5,268 nt of DNA from Parabacteroides hominis (GCF_014287585.1 NZ_JACOOJ010000077.1:1-5268); one strand, 5' to 3'; numbered from the stretch's first letter, positions 1 through 5,001 are shown. Notes: generated from the sequence alone by a model not told the origin. A program made the numbers and translations.

Positions 1-2
1 TT

Positions 3-1250
3 GCCTATTATGTCTATGCCAAATGTCCTAAAGAAGGGAAAAATGGCTCAATATATGTCAGTGAACGGCAGATAAAGTTAGAGGATGAAACAGGGTACTA
101 TCATTTCTGGGTGGGGGTGTTGAATACTCCTGAGGATGGCGTACGTTCCTGGCTCCCGAATTATGGATATACCGAGATAGCCGGCCAGACGATTACAACA
201 GGATTGATAAAGGACAAGTTAGCCCGGTTGGTGATCGATCTGTTGAATGCAAAGATAACGACGATCAATGGTGCTACAATTGAGGGAAAAATCAAGTTCA
301 CCTCCGGAACATCCGGTTATAATAATATTTCCGACCGCCCTAACCTACAACCGTTGTATGATGGGATAAATGATGCCTTGGCGGATGCAGAGAATGCTTC
401 AAATGCAGCTAACACCGCCCAATTGACTGCAAATAACAAGGCAAGGGTATTTTATCAAACGACGGCTCCAACATCCGGTATGCGGACAAATGACTTATGG
501 GTGGACGGAGTGAATATTTATAGATATAATGGTTCTTCATGGGTTCTTGCTTCGAAGTATGACAATACGATAACGGAGATCAACGGTGGACTTATAACTA
601 CAGGCGCAATTGCTTTTGGAAGCACAGGAGGAATGGCCGCTTCCGGTACGATTCGTATTTGGTCTGGAGGAACAGCCGGGGCGAATGGACAACCACCTAC
701 TTCTCCAACTTTTACTGTTGATAGTTCAGGTAACGTGATTTCAAATGGGACTATTACGGCAAATAATGCTATTTCATTAAGAAATGGACAAGCTGGGATT
801 ATTGGATATGGTACATCTAATAGTTCAATAAGATTTTGGGCTGGTGGATCAGTTCCAGAAAGTGCTGATTTTAGAGTTGATCAAAGTGGAGATGTTAATG
901 TCAAAATGTTAAATGCTATAAATATCACTTGTGGTAGTTCTGATTTTTCAAGTATTTATTTAACCGACAAATCCTGGAGCAATAACTATGTTAGGTTGTT
1001 TGCTGCAAGGGAAGCTAAAGGAATAGAAATTCAAAAAACTTATCAAGGAATTTTAGACAATGTTGGTGGTTTTATTGTAATGAAATACAATCCAGACGCA
1101 ACGGCTTATAGGGAAATAGGATTTTTTGTTAGACATTTTAAATCAGATGCATCATGGATATTTAGGACTTGCATAAAAGCAAGTCAATTGCCATCGTTGG
1201 TTCAGGTTAATGATTTAGACGCATCTGGAACAAAATATAATGTGAAATAG
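3..1250 (+). CDS. Phage tail-tip / receptor-binding protein, C-terminal part (5' end outside window)
   Basis: The frame is open from the first complete codon at position 3 through TAG at 1248-1250, giving 415 residues. The GTG at 111 is internal, because the frame upstream of it reads as ordinary protein, so the true start lies outside the window. The visible part holds G-x-I-T-T-G motifs typical of phage tail-tip and minor structural proteins (about residues 60-70 and 194-203). An Ala/Asn-rich helical stretch follows (about 125-146), then a VFYQTTAP...NDLWVDG motif (about 149-169) of the kind that precedes receptor-binding domains in siphophage proteins. Two copies of an IRxWxGG...F.VDxSGxV repeat sit at 651-737 and 828-896. 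The last 170 or so residues match nothing I recognise and are encoded by much more AT-rich DNA (about 34% G+C over 841-1200 against 45% over 121-360, counted by hand). That is consistent with an exchangeable host-recognition tip. The tail role is confident; the receptor-binding role is inferred. Confidence 0.75.
   Translation, partial: AYYVYAKCPKEGKNGSIYVSERQIKLEDETGYYHFWVGVLNTPEDGVRSWLPNYGYTEIAGQTITTGLIKDKLARLVIDLLNAKITTINGATIEGKIKFTSGTSGYNNISDRPNLQPLYDGINDALADAENASNAANTAQLTANNKARVFYQTTAPTSGMRTNDLWVDGVNIYRYNGSSWVLASKYDNTITEINGGLITTGAIAFGSTGGMAASGTIRIWSGGTAGANGQPPTSPTFTVDSSGNVISNGTITANNAISLRNGQAGIIGYGTSNSSIRFWAGGSVPESADFRVDQSGDVNVKMLNAINITCGSSDFSSIYLTDKSWSNNYVRLFAAREAKGIEIQKTYQGILDNVGGFIVMKYNPDATAYREIGFFVRHFKSDASWIFRTCIKASQLPSLVQVNDLDASGTKYNVK
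651..896 (+). repeat. Two diverged in-frame copies of an IRxWxGG...VDxSGxV module in the tail protein
   Basis: Copy 1 (651-737) encodes 29 residues beginning IRIWSGG and ending FTVDSSGNV. Copy 2 (828-896) encodes 23 residues beginning IRFWAGG and ending FRVDQSGDV. The starts are 177 bp (59 codons) apart. They are similar at protein level but not at DNA level, so this is an old duplication or a structural repeat and not a recent tandem repeat. Repeats of this sort suit a beta-structured fibre or tip domain, though that is inference. Confidence 0.6.
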
Positions 1251-1289
1251 GATAGTGCAACAGGTTTATTATATATAGAATAAAAGAAT

Positions 1290-1646
1290 ATGAACTTAAC
1301 ATTAAAAGACCGGGTATTAATACTCAACACCGTGTTACCGCAGTTTGACACGAGAAAAAACATGGAACTGAAAGTCTCGATCGATCGTAAGATTACCATT
1401 TCGGAGGTTGATCAGAAACGAATTGTCGTTAAAGACTTAGGAGGTGGCCAGATCAACATAGGTTTTACAGATGCAGCGGCCATAACGGAAACAACAGATA
1501 TAGACTTGACAGATGAAGAACTGTCATATCTCAAAGAGCGAGTTGACTTCATCGACCGCAACGGGATGTTCTCCGAGTTCACGATGCCGACGTATGTGAA
1601 GATCTTGGATGAACCGCTTGCTGATGTGGTGCAACCAGTCGAATAA
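1290..1646 (+). CDS. Small conserved-looking phage protein of unknown function
   Basis: A 118-residue acidic, soluble protein with no signal peptide or membrane segment. It begins MNLTLKDRVLILNTVLP, which resembles the opening of a widespread class of small phage proteins (LTLKxRxxLxxxLP...), but I cannot name a family. The middle (about 28-60) has a beta-rich pattern with a GGGQINIGF turn. An acidic D/E stretch (68-88) reads as a helix, and the protein ends in a Pro/Val-rich tail. The start at 1290 is the first ATG after the tail gene, 39 bp downstream. It has only an A-rich leader and no Shine-Dalgarno sequence, which is usual in Bacteroidetes. Its place between tail tip and lysis genes suggests a late structural or assembly accessory role. 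It is followed by a hairpin-containing intergenic region. Confidence 0.7.
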   Translation: MNLTLKDRVLILNTVLPQFDTRKNMELKVSIDRKITISEVDQKRIVVKDLGGGQINIGFTDAAAITETTDIDLTDEELSYLKERVDFIDRNGMFSEFTMPTYVKILDEPLADVVQPVE

Positions 1647-1685
1647 TATAAAAATCCGCCTCCAATCTTCACAGACCGGAGGCGG
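1641..1685 (-). terminator. Intrinsic terminator hairpin that folds best as minus-strand RNA
   Basis: The arms are 1674-1685 and 1656-1667. Read on the minus strand they are CCGCCTCCGGTC and GATTGGAGGCGG, a 12-bp stem with two G-U pairs closing a TGTGAA loop, followed by ATTTTTATATTATT. On the + strand the two wobble pairs become A-C mismatches and the downstream sequence (GAACCTTTAAATTT) is a poor U-tract. The 8-bp GC-rich base of the stem would still form in either direction, so weak + strand termination after the 1290-1646 gene is possible. Confidence 0.6.
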
Positions 1686-1706
1686 GAACCTTTAAATTTG
1701 AAATCA

Positions 1707-1723
1707 TGCCAAACAATTTGGCA
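1707..1723. repeat. Perfect 7-bp inverted repeat (TGCCAAA-CAA-TTTGGCA)
   Basis: The arms 1707-1713 and 1717-1723 are exactly complementary around a 3-base loop. It could be a protein-binding operator or an RNA hairpin. It has no adjoining U-tract, so it is not a terminator. It lies 50 bp upstream of the lysis cassette start. Confidence 0.5.
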
Positions 1724-1760
1724 ACAAATTAACCGACAACAAAGGTAATCAAATAAAACG

Positions 1761-1768
1761 AAGGAGGT
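1761..1768 (+). promoter_or_regulatory. Strong Shine-Dalgarno sequence setting a GTG start
   Basis: AAGGAGGT lies 5 bases before GTG 1774. The match to the anti-Shine-Dalgarno sequence is unusually complete for this kind of genome. The nearby ATG at 1778 is in a different frame, so this site fixes GTG as the start of the long open frame. Confidence 0.75.
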
Positions 1769-1773
1769 GTGAA

Positions 1774-2121
1774 GTGAATGTGGAATTAACCGATATACTA
1801 ACGATAATCGGGACGCTGGGAGGTTTTGAGGCGATAAAATGGGGAATCAAATTCTGGACTACCCGGAAGACAAATGCACGCATTGAAGATGCTCATGCGG
1901 ATGCAGAAGAATTTAAAGCTTTGCGTGAATATAATGAGTTTCTGCAAAAGCAGCTATCCGATAAGGTGGAACGGTTCGTTGAGCAAACCGGAAGGCTTCG
2001 GCAGGTACAGGATGAGCTTTTTACTTTGAAAGAGAGCTATTCGGATGTAAAGCTCGAACTTGCTTTAAAGAGATGTGAAAAGAAAAAATGCGGTGATCGT
2101 GAACCGCAAAACGGATATTAA
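1774..2121 (+). CDS. Single-TM coiled-coil phage membrane protein, holin candidate
   Basis: A 115-residue protein starting at GTG after a strong Shine-Dalgarno sequence. Residues about 6-28 (LTDILTIIGTLGGFEAIKWG onward) form one moderately hydrophobic segment, followed by basic WTTRK. Residues about 38-105 are highly charged and helical with a coiled-coil pattern. The end, CEKKKCGDREPQNGY, carries two Cys and the Arg-x-Pro-x-(x)-Gly-Tyr type tail I recall from similar small proteins in Bacteroides prophages. The gene lies 15 bp upstream of the M15 peptidase gene and is surely cotranscribed with it. The position and small membrane-anchored form suggest a holin or other lysis accessory. It is not a classical two- or three-TM holin, so the role is inferred from context only. 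Confidence 0.65.
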   Translation: MNVELTDILTIIGTLGGFEAIKWGIKFWTTRKTNARIEDAHADAEEFKALREYNEFLQKQLSDKVERFVEQTGRLRQVQDELFTLKESYSDVKLELALKRCEKKKCGDREPQNGY

Positions 2122-2136
2122 AAAGGAGGAAAGAAA

Positions 2137-2538
2137 ATGAAAATCAGTGAAAATTTTGAATTGAAAGAGTTTACCCGTAGCAACACAGCGACACAGGAAG
2201 GTATTGCTAATGATCCGGGAGTGCGGGAAGTGAAAGCGATCGAGAACCTGGTAGTAAACCTGTTGCAACCTCTCCGGGAGAAGTACGGAAAGCGGATGGT
2301 TATCAATAGCGGCTACCGGTGTCCAGAACTGAATAAAGCCGTTGGAGGTGTGCCAACCAGCCAACACACGAAGGGAGAGGCAGCGGATGTAGCCTGTGAG
2401 CACCCGGCGTACCTGGTCGATTGTCTCCGGCGGTCTGGGCTGGATTTTGATCAGTGCATCCAGTACAGTACGTTCGTGCATTTATCGTTGAAACTCTCCG
2501 GCCAGAATCGGAAGCAATATCTGAAAGGGAGGTACTAA
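2137..2538 (+). CDS. M15-family (peptidase M15_3-like) phage endolysin candidate
   Basis: A 133-residue protein in the D-Ala-D-Ala carboxypeptidase/VanX-like zinc peptidase fold. It would cut peptidoglycan cross-links or stem peptides during lysis. The core motifs are clear: SGYRCPELNKAVGG (58-71), then SQHTKGEAADV (75-85) with zinc ligands H77 and D84, and FVHLSLK (113-119) with the third ligand H115. The usual acidic catalytic residue shortly before the last His is not visible: residues 106-114 contain no Asp or Glu and the nearest is D105. There is no signal peptide, so export would need a holin. AAGGAGGA at 2123-2130 supports ATG 2137. The stop TAA overlaps the next gene's ATG by one base (TAATG at 2536-2540), indicating translational coupling. 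Confidence 0.88.
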   Translation: MKISENFELKEFTRSNTATQEGIANDPGVREVKAIENLVVNLLQPLREKYGKRMVINSGYRCPELNKAVGGVPTSQHTKGEAADVACEHPAYLVDCLRRSGLDFDQCIQYSTFVHLSLKLSGQNRKQYLKGRY

Positions 2539-3005
2539 TGAAAGCCTGGTACGTCATAATACTTTGTGTTCTCTGCTCTTGTGGAACTTCGAAGCGATCC
2601 ACAGAGGCGGAGCGATACCGGCAGGCTAAAATTGAGCTTTCGGATAGCCTTTTCTGGCGGGACAAGCTCGAGCGGACGGAATTATGTCTGTCTGAAGAGA
2701 TGCTAAACGCCAAAATTATTATAACAAACTGGTCTCAGCCGGATAGCATCGGCAGGCAATATCCGACTAAAACTACCGAGATAGATATGAGCAGGCAGAA
2801 AAATGAATCGGATAGTACAAAAGTTCAATCAGGATCTAATGCTATTCAAGTCAAAAAACAAGATATAAAGATTCAGGATTCCGAAACAGTAAAAGAGGAT
2901 GTCAAAAAAGATTCCCGGCTTGTTCCCTCATGGGCGTGGTGGGTATTGACTTTAGGATGTGTTGCAGCCTTTTTGCTTGTTTGGCTCGTTAAAAGACGAA
3001 AGTAG
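2538..3005 (+). CDS. Predicted unimolecular spanin: lipoprotein with C-terminal TM segment
   Basis: Starting at ATG 2538 the product is 155 residues. It opens with MKAWYVIILCVLCSCG, a type II signal peptide with lipobox L12-C13-S14-C15, so C15 should be lipidated. A charged, Ser/Lys/Asp-rich region (16-128) follows with no evident enzyme domain. Residues about 131-151 (SWAWWVLTLGCVAAFLLVWL) form a strong TM helix, ending in the basic VKRRK. An outer-membrane lipoprotein tethered to the inner membrane by a C-terminal TM is the layout of u-spanins such as phage T1 gp11, which fuse the inner and outer membranes in the last step of lysis. The longer in-frame start at 2454 was rejected because it lies inside the peptidase gene and would bury the lipoprotein signal. 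The one-base overlap with the peptidase stop supports 2538. GGGAGG at 2527-2532 is a plausible ribosome-binding site. Confidence 0.8.
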   Translation: MKAWYVIILCVLCSCGTSKRSTEAERYRQAKIELSDSLFWRDKLERTELCLSEEMLNAKIIITNWSQPDSIGRQYPTKTTEIDMSRQKNESDSTKVQSGSNAIQVKKQDIKIQDSETVKEDVKKDSRLVPSWAWWVLTLGCVAAFLLVWLVKRRK

Positions 3006-3040
3006 TTTCTTTTTGTTCATAGATTAAGTTAATAGTGTAG

Positions 3041-3071
3041 CCGCCCTGCCTGTGAAGGTGGGGCGGTTTTT
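3041..3071 (+). terminator. Rho-independent terminator of the late/lysis operon
   Basis: CCGCCCTGCC (3041-3050) pairs with GGTGGGGCGG (3057-3066) in a 10-bp stem containing two G-U pairs. The loop is TGTGAA and a TTTTT run (3067-3071) follows. It lies 36 bp after the spanin stop codon and is oriented to end the + strand lysis transcript. Confidence 0.9.
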
Positions 3072-3077
3072 GTGTAT

Positions 3078-3108
3078 TTTGCATTTCCAAAATAATTCCC
3101 TACATTTG
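3078..3108 (+). promoter_or_regulatory. Bacteroidetes-type promoter for the caspase-like gene
   Basis: TTTG at 3078-3081 is separated by exactly 19 bp from TACATTTG at 3101-3108. This matches the Bacteroides housekeeping consensus TTTG-N19-TAnnTTTG in every fixed base. Transcription would begin about 4-8 bases after 3108, leaving a leader of roughly 10-15 bases before ATG 3126. The -7 element is flanked by TTCCC (3096-3100) and GGGAA (3108-3112), a short inverted repeat that could be an operator. Confidence 0.7.
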
Positions 3109-3125
3109 GGAAATACTTAAATTTA

Positions 3126-4145
3126 ATGATCATGAAAGCAGAGAGACAATATAAAGAGAGAACTTCCCGGGTAATACAACCATCGAAAGGCAGTGGTGGG
3201 CATATTGTTGATAATAGATCTAGCTTCATGACTATAAATGAAACCAAAGGACTCATGAGGAATGACCATGTTGCTCAAAGGATGGTAATCGTTGGCTCTG
3301 ATCCTGTAGAAGTTGATTCCGTGATAGCTGCGGACATATCATTCCAACATCAGAAGGCAGGAGGCGTGCTGCTTACATTAGGGGAGCTACTAGGTGGTAC
3401 ACCGAGCAAATATGGTATAAAAAAGGATGGAAGCGAGGGGATTATATTGACAACACATGGTGAACCTGGTAAAGTTGGTGATTTTGGCCCGTCTGAGATC
3501 ATAGATGGATTAAAAAAGATAGCAAATATAGAAAAGGCCAAATACATATATATTGCCAGTTGCGATGCGGCCACCTCGCCTGGTGGTGAAGTTCCATCTG
3601 TTATAGCTGAGATCGGAGCTGCGTTTCCAGGGATTAACGTTTGCGGGGCACCTGGAATCGCCATTACGGACTATCGAGGTATATCCGGAGACTATCAAAC
3701 CGTGTATAAGAAAAATGAGCCTAAGGGTATTCCCTTTCAGGATGTGGCATGTGTTATAGAAAATGCGGTTACCTTATCCCTATTTCCGAATGTAAAGGAT
3801 TCTTTGGGATTAGATGACTTAGATAAGGTTGAAAAAAAAGGCATAGAATTGCGATCTCAGGGTGATTTTATTGAATTTTACGATACTCTTATAAATGCAT
3901 TACTTGGCCAATTTAATGTTGATAGGCTTATTTTCTTCGTTGAAACATATAGAAAAGAATGTGAAAAGCAGCTTGCAACAGCCGAAAATCAAAGTACCAT
4001 AATTTATTTTCAGGATCAGCTTAAGATAGTTCCCTTAGTGTTAGAGTTCGTAAAGAAGCAAATCCCTGTAATTACTGATGCTCGGAAAAAGGACGCTCCT
4101 CTAAGGAATAAAGCAGGGAGTTCGATCACTTATGATAGTCTCTGA
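3126..4145 (+). CDS. Moron-type gene: caspase-like (clan CD, CPD/C80-like) cysteine peptidase homologue
   Basis: A 339-residue soluble protein with no signal peptide or TM. The start is ATG 3126 or ATG 3132; there is no Shine-Dalgarno sequence. Residues 1-53 form a basic leader containing RVIQPSKGSGG, VDNR and VAQRM. Residues about 54-195 look like a caspase-like alpha/beta fold. Strand IILTT leads into H111-G-E-P-G, a helix follows (122-134), and strand YIYIAS leads into C146-D-A-A-T-S-P-G-G. A second helix (155-168) is followed by INVCGAPG and TDYRGISGDYQTV, much like the order seen in the autoprocessing CPD of large toxins. H111/C146 is the expected dyad. Residues about 205-320 are mostly helical, with no family I recognise. 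The gene has its own promoter, lies just past the late terminator, runs alone, and is AT-rich at its 3' end (about 33% over 3841-4020). These are features of a lysogenic-conversion gene. The fold is likely; activity, substrate and purpose are unknown. Confidence 0.75.
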   Translation: MIMKAERQYKERTSRVIQPSKGSGGHIVDNRSSFMTINETKGLMRNDHVAQRMVIVGSDPVEVDSVIAADISFQHQKAGGVLLTLGELLGGTPSKYGIKKDGSEGIILTTHGEPGKVGDFGPSEIIDGLKKIANIEKAKYIYIASCDAATSPGGEVPSVIAEIGAAFPGINVCGAPGIAITDYRGISGDYQTVYKKNEPKGIPFQDVACVIENAVTLSLFPNVKDSLGLDDLDKVEKKGIELRSQGDFIEFYDTLINALLGQFNVDRLIFFVETYRKECEKQLATAENQSTIIYFQDQLKIVPLVLEFVKKQIPVITDARKKDAPLRNKAGSSITYDSL

Positions 4146-4319
4146 TTTCAAATAGAGGTTTTCCATCATTACCCCACAAGCCCCCATGAGATAGCCCGGA
4201 TCAAGTTCGCCAATGAGAGCTTTTCCGTATACGGTGTATCGGAAAATGAATTGTCTGACGGAACTCCTCGTTGGGATATGTTGAATTTGGGTCGCTGGGA
4301 GGAGGAAATCTTAAACTGA
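4146..4319 (+). pseudogene. Start-less open frame, probable 3' remnant of a displaced gene
   Basis: Between the TGA ending the preceding gene (4143-4145) and TGA at 4317-4319 lies a 57-codon open frame in the same register. It reads as plausible protein: IARIKFANESFSVYGVSENE, then a section with TPRWDMLNLGRWEEEILN at the end. The only ATG is 14 codons from the stop and there is no good start. G+C is about 49% over 4170-4319 against about 33% over 3841-4020, so it differs in origin from the gene before it. The simplest reading is the surviving C-terminus of an older phage gene cut off when the moron-like gene arrived. I do not recognise the family. Less likely alternatives are TGA readthrough extending the caspase-like protein, or a chance open frame. 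Confidence 0.45.
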
Positions 4320-4333
4320 GTATAAATGAAATA

Positions 4334-4368
4334 TCGGGGATTGATATGGCCAAGCTATCAATCCCCGA
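4334..4368. terminator. Bidirectional terminator between convergent transcription units
   Basis: TCGGGGATTGATA (4334-4346) and TATCAATCCCCGA (4356-4368) form a perfect 13-bp stem with a 9-base loop. On the minus strand it begins 3 bases after the stop codon of the sigma-like gene and is followed by TATTTCATTTATA, a reasonable U-rich tract. On the + strand it is followed by only CATTTAAAA. It therefore mainly ends the minus-strand operon, with likely partial action on + strand transcripts from the 3126 gene. Confidence 0.82.
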
Positions 4369-4371
4369 CAT

Positions 4372-4935
4372 TTAAAACAACAGTTTTCCTTCCTTCTTAT
4401 CCATCACCGCATTGAAAACACTTTTATAGGTCTCATACAACTCCTTCCGGCTTTCCGGCCCCGGCCAGTCGGCGAAAGACTCTCCGGCGAAGAATTTCCA
4501 AGCGAAGATCCGTTTGGCTTTTTCGGATAAGCCTAATTGATCGATTATGTTCCGGACATCCTGCATACGTTCCCGGATGTATTCGGTACGATCCGGACTG
4601 TCGTCGGGTTCGTCGATGATATTCAGCCGTCGCCAATCCACATTCTCATCTATTGGAATAGGCTTGTATTTATGCCGGTAGGGAGATGTGTCAGAGGTAA
4701 CGTTTAGCTTTATCATTTGCAGGATATACCAATCAAGTTCGGTATATCCACCTTTTGGGGTTTCCATAAGCCGGGAGAGGAGCTCCGGGGGCTTTTGAAG
4801 CAGCATACATATTACCTCGTTTAATACATCAATAGCTTCGTCTGTCATTCCGGCAAGTGAGCAGTGATACTTAGCGTAATCCAGCCACCTGTCGTAACGT
4901 TTCTCAATATATTTATTCAATGCCTCACTTGCCAT
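4372..4935 (-). CDS. Sigma-70-like phage protein, candidate transcription regulator
   Basis: A 187-residue soluble protein. Residues about 8-48 (YDRWLDYAKYHCSLAGMTDE... followed by DVLNEVICMLLQK) resemble a sigma region 2-like helical pair. Residues about 60-100 contain TELDWYILQMIKLN and SPYRHKYKPIPIDENVDW. An acidic linker follows (107-117). Residues about 122-175 (LGLSEKAKRIFAWKFFAGES, then WPGPESRKELYETYKSV) are placed like region 4 with a helix-turn-helix-like segment. Similar proteins in Bacteroides phages and mobile elements are commonly labelled sigma-70 family, though the match to true sigma factors is weak. The ATG at 4935 has no Shine-Dalgarno sequence. The gene lies 66 bp downstream of the SNF2 helicase gene on the same strand and probably shares its transcript. 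It could direct late or lysis gene expression or be a DNA-binding accessory; that is inference. Confidence 0.65.
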   Translation of the reverse strand: MASEALNKYIEKRYDRWLDYAKYHCSLAGMTDEAIDVLNEVICMLLQKPPELLSRLMETPKGGYTELDWYILQMIKLNVTSDTSPYRHKYKPIPIDENVDWRRLNIIDEPDDSPDRTEYIRERMQDVRNIIDQLGLSEKAKRIFAWKFFAGESFADWPGPESRKELYETYKSVFNAVMDKKEGKLLF

Positions 4936-5001
4936 AGTCGTCTTTATTTGATATATTTGTTTCCGGTTGCAAGGGGGTGGCGCTGTGAGGCGCTGCCTTT
5001 C

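Larger units (their letters stand above)
1647..1773. other. 127-bp intergenic region with two hairpins between tail and lysis genes
   Basis: It holds a GC-rich hairpin (1656-1685) and a perfect short palindrome (1707-1723), followed by an A-rich leader that ends in a strong Shine-Dalgarno sequence for the gene at 1774. TAAATTTG at 1693-1700 matches the Bacteroidetes -7 element TAnnTTTG on the + strand. There is no TTTG 19 bp upstream of it, so a promoter for the lysis genes is only possible. No protein-coding gene is supported here. Confidence 0.5.

Noticed and set aside
111..1250. GTG at 111 as the start of the tail protein
   Set aside because: The same frame is open back to the window edge and reads as normal protein, so the gene simply begins outside the window.
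1706..1732. Eight-codon mini-frame beginning MPNNLATN upstream of the lysis genes
   Set aside because: It coincides with the palindrome, has no ribosome-binding site, and is too short to separate from chance; a leader peptide cannot be excluded.
2065..2713. Overlapping minus-strand open frames across the peptidase and spanin genes
   Set aside because: They lie antisense to well-supported genes, lack recognisable domains, and read as compositional shadows with no ribosome-binding sites.
2454..3005. Longer reading of the spanin gene starting at ATG 2454
   Set aside because: The first 28 codons lie inside the M15 peptidase gene. The start at 2538 has a ribosome-binding site, a TAATG overlap and places a perfect lipoprotein signal at the N-terminus.
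3350..3698. Minus-strand open frames inside the caspase-like gene
   Set aside because: They are Pro/Ser-rich shadow sequence opposite the Gly-rich core of the + strand protein; no start signal or domain.
4433..4636. Second minus-strand open frame inside the sigma-like gene
   Set aside because: It is an Arg-rich out-of-frame product wholly contained in the better-supported 187-residue gene.
4969..5000. GGCGCTG direct repeat in the gap between the helicase and sigma-like genes
   Set aside because: Two 7-bp copies three bases apart without a U-tract or wider array; too little to call a site or a repeat family.
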